In this document: positions 58,842-64,000 of the stretch, piece after piece
Layout: the number at the start of each line of letters is the position of its first letter
How positions within the stretch are numbered: position 1 is the stretch's first letter
Position numbers and translations under genes: made by a program
Notes under the pieces: model-generated
What the model saw: the letters and a program-made list of their open reading frames with translations, nothing else
The model's database searches: none
Told to the model about the DNA's origin: nothing
Assembly: GCF_001050235.1 (NCBI RefSeq)
Contig: NZ_DF967972.1
Span: forward strand, 1,192,475 to 1,256,474
Reading direction: 5' to 3'
From: Longilinea arvoryzae
GTDB taxonomy: Bacteria > Chloroflexota > Anaerolineae > Anaerolineales > Anaerolineaceae
Length of the DNA: 64,000 nt

Positions 58842-59603
58842 ATGATTGAGTTTACGGATGCCATAAATTTCGATAGTTCCATCCCTTACTACACCCAGCT
58901 CAAAACGATTCTGGAAGAACAGATCCGCCAGAACATCTTTCGCGCCGGCGATCATTTGCCCAGCCATTCGGAATTGTGCGATCAGTATGGCGTCAGTAAA
59001 GCTGTCGTTCGCCAGGCATTGAAACAATTGGAGATCGAAGGCCTGATCGTTCAACGCAGGGGAAAGTTGACCATGATCGCCGAAAAGAAAATCCCTGGCG
59101 ACTTGCTGCAACAGCTTTCAGGTACATACCACAATATGACCCGCCTGGGTTATTACCCCACGACCAGGGTAATTCTGAATCATGTGATTCTGGCGACGGA
59201 ATCGATTGCAAAGAAATTAGAAATCAAACCCATGGATCAGGTCATTGAATTGGAGCGTTTACGCTTCATCGAGGACGAGCCTTTTGTTTTTATGCGTTCG
59301 TATGTTCCTTATGACCTTTGTCCGAAGATCGCTGAAATCGATTTAACGGGGAAATCTCTGTTGGACGAAATTAAGCGTGAATACGGCTTTGTCATTTCCT
59401 CCAGCAAGCGAACCATCGAAGCGGTTTCTGCGCGTGAAACGGAAGCAAATTTGTTGAAAATTTCCAGAGGCGCGCCATTGCTGTTATTTAATTCAGTTTC
59501 GTTTATTGATACCGGCCGGGTCATTGGTTCCACCCGGGCTTTGTTTCGAGGCGATCGCGCGCGCTTCGATGTCGAGATTGGGGATATCAACGAAAGGGTG
59601 TAA
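58842..59603 (+). CDS. GntR/HutC-family transcriptional regulator
   Basis: 253 residues. Winged helix (about 10-75: IPYYTQLKTILEEQIRQNIFRAGDHLPSHSELCDQYGVSKAVVRQALKQLEIEGLI) followed by a UTRA sensor domain (about 90-245: VELERLRF-like segment as IELERLRFIEDEPF, GKSLLDEIKREYGF, APLLLFNSVSFIDTGRVI). UTRA domains bind phosphorylated sugars or similar. Divergent from the sugar ABC operon, its probable target. GGAGAG precedes the ATG. Confidence 0.92.
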   Translation: MIEFTDAINFDSSIPYYTQLKTILEEQIRQNIFRAGDHLPSHSELCDQYGVSKAVVRQALKQLEIEGLIVQRRGKLTMIAEKKIPGDLLQQLSGTYHNMTRLGYYPTTRVILNHVILATESIAKKLEIKPMDQVIELERLRFIEDEPFVFMRSYVPYDLCPKIAEIDLTGKSLLDEIKREYGFVISSSKRTIEAVSARETEANLLKISRGAPLLLFNSVSFIDTGRVIGSTRALFRGDRARFDVEIGDINERV

Positions 59604-59865
59604 TCTCCGCCGGTCAGTCACTTGGCGGTGTGAAAGGCTTTAAAAGGATCAAGAAGTGACCTGGGACTTGGGCCATCGCATTTGTGCGGGTTGAAATGCC
59701 CTTGAGTTTGTTATCAATGTGGGCGAGTATAAATAAGAAGTAATTTACGTCTCATCTCTTTTTTGAAGAGACGAATCACGATCAGGGGTAAAACTTAAAT
59801 ATTTGTTTATAGAATGATTGGTTGATAAATCGTTAACCAAATTAGTTTTGTTCTCAGGAGTAAAT

Positions 59866-60054
59866 ATGGATTTCTTAAAGGGTTTTCTTCGGAATCTCGC
59901 TTTATTGATCCTCATGGGTGTTGTGCTTTTTGTGCTTTTCCCTGACATCATGAGGCAAGTTTTTGGCCTTTACGGCGCTATTTTTGGTCCCTTAGCGATT
60001 TTGTTTCTTGTTGTATCTGCATTACCCAAAAAAAGTAAAAAAAGTAGTCGATAA
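59866..60054 (+). CDS. Small membrane protein, 62 residues
   Basis: Two hydrophobic segments (about 9-25 and 31-50) and a basic C-terminus (PKKSKKSSR). AGGAG is 8 bases before the ATG at 59866. The gene and its flanks are AT-rich compared with the rest of the window, which could mean recent acquisition. Family not recognised. The flanking gaps (59604-59865 and 60055-60265) show no other genes. Confidence 0.65.
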   Translation: MDFLKGFLRNLALLILMGVVLFVLFPDIMRQVFGLYGAIFGPLAILFLVVSALPKKSKKSSR

Positions 60055-60265
60055 TCTCGGCTTTTTTTGTATTTTACATCCTTGAGGATTTTGTTCTAGC
60101 CCAGGGGATTTTCTTTCATATCCTTTGGTTATTCCTTTGCCTGCGCTTTGGTAGAACTTGCTGGCAAGGACCAATCAAGTAAATCTCAATGCTTGACATC
60201 TTCTGATCATTTCTCTACAATTAATATTACTGGTCTGACCTCTTACCAATTCAGAAAGCCTGCCT

Positions 60266-60964
60266 ATGCCCGAAATGGATTGGACTGCACCCGAGAAACC
60301 GGCTCAATACTGCGAACGCCGCCTGATCGATGCCATCCTGGATGGCGCCTTCCCCGTCAATTCCAACCTGCCGGCCGAGCGCGACCTGGCCGCCCGCCTG
60401 GGCGTCACCCGACCGACGCTGCGCGAGGTGCTGCAGCGCCTGGCGCGGGATGGCTGGCTGGAGATTCACCACGGCCGCCTGACCCGTGTGCGTGATTACT
60501 GGCGCGAGGGCAACCTGGTGGTGCTGGCGGCCATCGCCCAGCACAGCGTGCAACTGCCCGCTGATTTTGCCACCAACATGCTGGCGGTGCGCTATCTGCT
60601 GGCCCCGGCCTATACGCGCCTGGCCGTTGAGCGAGACCCGCGCCAGGTGGTTGCCGCCCTGCAGCCCTGCCTGGCCCTGGACGACGATGCGATTGCCTTC
60701 ACCGAGACCGATTGGCAGCTCCAGCTCGACCTGACCCAGTTGAGCGGTAATCCGGTCTTCACGCTGATCTACAACAGCTTTTCAAATCTGTACCGGACGC
60801 TGGGGGAGGTGTACTTCGGCGTGTCCGAGAACCGCGAGTTGTCGCGCTCTTTTTATCGGGATTTGCTCACCTGCGCGCAAAAAGGCGACGCCGACTCTGC
60901 CAGTGCGCTGGTCGCCAAAATCATGCAGGCCAGCCGCGAGCGCTGGATGCAGATCAAAACTTAA
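60266..60964 (+). CDS. FadR-like GntR-family regulator
   Basis: 232 residues. The winged helix (about 12-75) closely follows the gammaproteobacterial FadR pattern: LPAERDLAARLGVTRPTLREVLQRLARDGWLEIHHGR. The helical C-terminal domain keeps the FadR order (LSVR-like LAVRYLLAPAYTRLAV, FAELD-like FTETDWQLQLDLTQLSGNPVFTLIYNSF). FadR binds acyl-CoA and controls fatty-acid genes. Here it precedes glycerol-3-phosphate and ether-lipid-type genes, suggesting lipid-linked control. The ribosome site is weak. Confidence 0.85.
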   Translation: MPEMDWTAPEKPAQYCERRLIDAILDGAFPVNSNLPAERDLAARLGVTRPTLREVLQRLARDGWLEIHHGRLTRVRDYWREGNLVVLAAIAQHSVQLPADFATNMLAVRYLLAPAYTRLAVERDPRQVVAALQPCLALDDDAIAFTETDWQLQLDLTQLSGNPVFTLIYNSFSNLYRTLGEVYFGVSENRELSRSFYRDLLTCAQKGDADSASALVAKIMQASRERWMQIKT

Positions 60965-60972
60965 GAGGGTAT

Positions 60973-61194
60973 CACCACAGAGACACGGAGAAGATTTAAG
61001 GAGGAGAAAATAAAGGAAAACAGGTGGGATCGAGGGAATGCTGGGCTCACCGTAAATGAGCGTGAAACCTGGAGAATGACCATCTTTATCAAAACTGGGT
61101 GAGTAATGAATCGAATCGCACGGAACGGCCTTTTTTGTAATTATCTTATTCTGATTATTTCCTCATTTCCGTGTACTCCGTGTCTCCGTGGTGC
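60973..61194. repeat. Dispersed hairpin repeat, CACGGAG type, copy 8
   Basis: Left arm CACCACAGAGACACGGAG (60973 onward) and inverted right arm ending GTGTCTCCGTGGTG (to 61194). The spacer of about 170 bases has no gene. A weaker arm-like CCATGTCACTGTGG lies at 61225. The element separates the FadR-like gene from glpD. Confidence 0.82.
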
Positions 61195-61262
61195 GCATTT
61201 CTGATCCGCTCTTTTTCTGCGAACTCCATGTCACTGTGGTTTTTTTCTCTTTAGGAGGCCTT

Positions 61263-62888
61263 ATGAACCCGGCAAACGATCGCGACGTTATTTGGAACGA
61301 GATTTCGGGGCCGTGGGATGTGCTTATCGTCGGCGGCGGCATTGTGGGGGTCGGTCTGCTGCGCGAATCGGTCCGCCTGGGACTGAAAACGCTGCTGGTC
61401 GACGCGGCCGATTTCGGATCGGGCACCTCCAGCCGTTCTTCCAAGATGGTCCACGGCGGTCTGCGCTACCTGAGCACGGGCCAGGTGATGCTGACGATGC
61501 ATTCGGTGCGCGAACGCCAGCGCCTGCTGCGTGAAGGGGAAGGGCTGATCGAGCCCATCGAATTCCTGCTGCCCAGCTACACCGGCGACCGGACACCTGG
61601 CTGGATGTTCGGGTTGGGGCTGGCGATCTACGATACGATCGCCCTGCGCTGGCAGCACACCCACCACTCGACCAGCGAGATGCGCGATTTGATCCGCGGG
61701 CTCAATTCGCACAACCTGCAAGGCGGTTATCATTTCTACGATGCCCAAACCGACGACGCCCGCCTGGTGCTGCGGGTGCTGCATGAGGCCGTCCACGCCG
61801 GCGGCAAAGCGCTTAATTATACCCGCGCTGAAAGCCTGCTGCGCGACCGCGCCGGGCGCGTGTGCGGCGTGGGATTGCACGACCTGTTCGGCCAGCGCAG
61901 CGCCGAGGTGACCGCCGGGGTGGTGATCAACGCCACGGGTGCATGGGCGGATGAACTGCGAAAAGAGGCCGGCCAGGGACCCCGCTTGCGGCGTTTGCGC
62001 GGCAGCCATCTGGTCTTTCCGCGTCGGTGTCTGCCGATCGACCAGGTGGTCAGCTTTCTTCACCCGCGCGACGATCGCCCGGTGTTCGCCCTGCCCTGGG
62101 AGGGCGTGACCCTGATCGGCACCACCGATGTTGACCACCGCGATGCGATGTCCACCGATCCGGCCATCAGCCCGGATGAGGTCGACTATCTGATGGAAGG
62201 GCTGAATTTCATCTTTGATTCGCCCGGCCTGACCCCGCAGGACGCGGTTTCGACCTTCTCTGGAATCCGCTCGGTGCTGGACACCGGCCGGGATAACCCC
62301 TCCAGGGAGTCGCGCGACGAGGTTTTGTGGAACGAGAACGGCCTGATTACCATCACTGGCGGCAAGTTGACCCTGTTCCGGCACATGGCCCAGGATACGC
62401 TGCGCTTCGTGAGCAAACAGCTTCCGGATCGACCCCGGCCGGATGCCAGCGCACGTATGCTGGACGAAATGGATCAGGCGGCTTTCGACCTGGCCATGGA
62501 AGTCCAGGGCGGCGGCCTGGACGAGGATGCCAAGCTGCGCCTGTTGGGACGTTTCGGTGTGCATTCCGCCGATTTGTTGCGCGCCGCGCAACCCGGCGAG
62601 CTGACGCCCGTTGCGGGCACACCCACCCTGTGGGCCGAACTGCGCTGGGCAGTCCGCTCCGAACAGGTGGTGCACCTGGAGGATTTGCTGCTGCGCCGCA
62701 CCCGGCTGGGACTGCTGCTGCCAGATGGTGGTGCTGAACTATTGCCGCGGGTGCGCGAGTTGTGCCTCGAAGAATTGGGCTGGGATGAAGGCCGCTGGCA
62801 GGCCGAGCAAATTGCATACCACAACCTGTGCCAGCGCGCTTATTCGCTGCCGCAGGAGACCCGGGTCCCGATCGAGGCCATGGTATGA
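61263..62888 (+). CDS. glpD: FAD-dependent glycerol-3-phosphate dehydrogenase
   Basis: 541 residues from the ATG at 61263, preceded by AGGAGG. FAD-binding VLIVGGGIVGVGLLRESVRLG (about 19-39), then the GlpD signature FGSGTSSRSSKMVHGGLRYL (about 52-71), and the C-terminal ITITGGKLTLFRHMA. A C-terminal helical domain (about 390-530) follows. It oxidises glycerol-3-phosphate to dihydroxyacetone phosphate, passing electrons to quinone at the membrane. Its stop overlaps the next start. Confidence 0.93.
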   Translation: MNPANDRDVIWNEISGPWDVLIVGGGIVGVGLLRESVRLGLKTLLVDAADFGSGTSSRSSKMVHGGLRYLSTGQVMLTMHSVRERQRLLREGEGLIEPIEFLLPSYTGDRTPGWMFGLGLAIYDTIALRWQHTHHSTSEMRDLIRGLNSHNLQGGYHFYDAQTDDARLVLRVLHEAVHAGGKALNYTRAESLLRDRAGRVCGVGLHDLFGQRSAEVTAGVVINATGAWADELRKEAGQGPRLRRLRGSHLVFPRRCLPIDQVVSFLHPRDDRPVFALPWEGVTLIGTTDVDHRDAMSTDPAISPDEVDYLMEGLNFIFDSPGLTPQDAVSTFSGIRSVLDTGRDNPSRESRDEVLWNENGLITITGGKLTLFRHMAQDTLRFVSKQLPDRPRPDASARMLDEMDQAAFDLAMEVQGGGLDEDAKLRLLGRFGVHSADLLRAAQPGELTPVAGTPTLWAELRWAVRSEQVVHLEDLLLRRTRLGLLLPDGGAELLPRVRELCLEELGWDEGRWQAEQIAYHNLCQRAYSLPQETRVPIEAMV

Positions 62889-64000
62889 GCAAATCCGACT
62901 TTACCCCGCATTGGATCGAACAGGCTCCGCCGCCACGTTCCTACCGTTCGCTGTTCAAATGGGGTGACCCAAACGGATTCAAGCATCCCAACCGCGGCAT
63001 GCTGGAGGTGTTGAAGGAGACATTCGGCCTGACGGACGCCGATTTCACGGCGCCGCAACACACCGGCATGGAAAATTTCGATGCTGCCGTCCCCGCAGCA
63101 CTGGAAGAGCGCCACCAGCAGGCCTTCGAAAACCTGCTGGGCGCCGAGAACGTGATCACCGGCGCCTACGAGCGCACGCGCGCCTCGTACGGCGCCGGCA
63201 TGATCGACGCGCTGCGCCTGCGCCAGCATATCGTCGAGAACCTGCCGGGGGCGGTGCTCACGCCGCGCAACCGGGCCGATGTGGAAGCCGCGATGAAGTA
63301 CTGCGACGAGCAGCGGATTCCGCTGTACGTGTACGGCGGCGGGTCGACGGTCACGCGCGGCATGGAAGCCGTGCGGGGCGGGGTGTGCCTCGACCTGAGC
63401 CGGCATCTCAACGGGGTGATTCACTTCAACGAGACCGACCAGACCATCACGGTGCAGGCCGGGATGTGGGGTCCGGAGCTGGAGCGAATTCTCAATCAGG
63501 CTCCGCAGACCCTGGGCGCGCACGAGCGCTACACCTGCGGGCACTTTCCGCAGTCGTTCATGCACAGCAGTGTGGGCGGCTGGGTGGTGACGCGCGGCGC
63601 CGGCCAGAACTCGACCTATTACGGCAAGATCGAGGATATGGTGATTGCGCAGGAGTACGTCACCCCGCGCGGCGTGCTGCAAACCGCGCCGCAGCCGCGC
63701 AGCGCCACCGGTCCGGATTTCGACCAGATCCTGATGGGCTCGGAGGGCTGTTTCGGCGTGCTGACCGCGGTCACACTGCGGGTGTGCAAGTACCAGCCCG
63801 AGAATACGCGGCGTTACAGTTACCTGTTCCGTAACTGGGAAGAGGCGCTGACAGCCGGGCGCGAGATCCTGCAGGGCGAGTTCGGGCTGCCCTCGGTGTT
63901 CCGTTTGTCCGATCCCGAAGAGACCGATGTGGCCATGCACATGTACCACATCCACGGCACGCCGGCCGACCGCGTGATGCGCGGGTTGGGTTATCAACCC
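62885..64000 (+). CDS. Alkylglycerone-phosphate-synthase-like FAD-binding oxidoreductase (3' end beyond window)
   Basis: 372 codons are visible. The N-terminal part (YRSLFKWGDPNGFKHPNRGM) and the PCMH-type FAD domain (PRNRADVEAAMKYC, LYVYGGGSTVTRG, TITVQAGMWGPELE) are followed by RYTCGHFPQSFMHSSVGGWV and RGAGQNSTYYGKIEDMV, a hallmark of the AGPS/FAD-linked oxidase branch. AGPS swaps the acyl group of acyl-DHAP for a fatty alcohol in ether-lipid synthesis. The overlap with glpD (ATGA) links it to DHAP metabolism. Whether it makes ether lipids or is another lipid oxidase is open. Confidence 0.85.
   Translation, partial: MSKSDFTPHWIEQAPPPRSYRSLFKWGDPNGFKHPNRGMLEVLKETFGLTDADFTAPQHTGMENFDAAVPAALEERHQQAFENLLGAENVITGAYERTRASYGAGMIDALRLRQHIVENLPGAVLTPRNRADVEAAMKYCDEQRIPLYVYGGGSTVTRGMEAVRGGVCLDLSRHLNGVIHFNETDQTITVQAGMWGPELERILNQAPQTLGAHERYTCGHFPQSFMHSSVGGWVVTRGAGQNSTYYGKIEDMVIAQEYVTPRGVLQTAPQPRSATGPDFDQILMGSEGCFGVLTAVTLRVCKYQPENTRRYSYLFRNWEEALTAGREILQGEFGLPSVFRLSDPEETDVAMHMYHIHGTPADRVMRGLGYQP

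Noticed and set aside
59745-59951. Reverse-strand 68-codon frame opposite the small membrane protein
   Set aside because: No ribosome site, Lys/Ser-rich composition of an antisense AT-rich frame; the forward gene has a good AGGAG site.
1-64000. tRNA, rRNA, integrase, transposase or phage genes
   Set aside because: I looked for T-loop sequences and typical recombinase or phage motifs in gaps and genes and found none that could be supported by eye.

Overview
The window looks like a chromosomal segment of a GC-rich member of the Chloroflexota, probably Anaerolineae or a close relative. This is an inference from several things seen together: lipoproteins with Pro/Thr-rich linkers after the lipobox, ECF sigma factors paired with DUF4367-like membrane proteins, a Gly-rich RRM protein beside a cold-shock protein, and a dense family of CACGGAG-type hairpin repeats between genes. 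I see no rRNA, tRNA, CRISPR array, prophage or transposase.

Layout. 1-10.3 kb: a truncated lipoprotein, a receiver-like protein, a PadR/DUF4180/hydrolase operon, a MocR regulator divergent from an EamA exporter, a Cys-rich protein, an MFS transporter, lipoate ligase and a CPBP protease. 10.5-13.6 kb: a methionine ABC importer (metQ, metN, metI) whose metQ gene has a strong promoter and a 5' leader with a terminator and a possible antiterminator. 13.6-17.6 kb: a TipA-like MerR regulator and a sulfur module (SQR, a TusE-like DsrC protein, DsrE) next to a PocR-domain regulator. 17.9-21.5 kb: two consecutive ECF sigma/membrane anti-sigma units. 21.5-32.5 kb: an amidohydrolase, a methyltransferase, a 1248-residue secreted ExeM-type nuclease, the RRM/cold-shock pair behind an attenuator-like hairpin, PlsC, an SGNH hydrolase and a diguanylate cyclase.

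32.8-41.1 kb is an arsenic island. It has two ArsR repressors with palindromic operators, a methyltransferase-ArsM fusion, an ArsP-like permease, a thioredoxin-like protein, Acr3, a radical SAM/SPASM protein with an AbrB-like N-terminus, and ArsC, which seems to lack a normal start codon. 41.8-46.5 kb holds the threonine pathway (aspartate kinase, asd, thrC, thrB). 46.9-51.8 kb holds a redox or nitrosative-stress group (hemerythrin, Crp/Fnr, DUF1858) and an M28 peptidase. 52 kb is an AbrB/PIN toxin-antitoxin pair. 53.5-59.6 kb is a sugar uptake and aldolase cluster with a divergent GntR regulator. 60.3-64 kb carries a FadR-like regulator, glycerol-3-phosphate dehydrogenase and an alkylglycerone-phosphate-synthase-like flavoprotein that runs off the window.

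The most notable signals are the metQ leader RNA, the unusual arsenic island (fused ArsM, AbrB-radical SAM protein, AUA-start ArsC) and the dispersed hairpin repeats. The repeats sit between most operons and have been captured as C-terminal tails by at least three genes.
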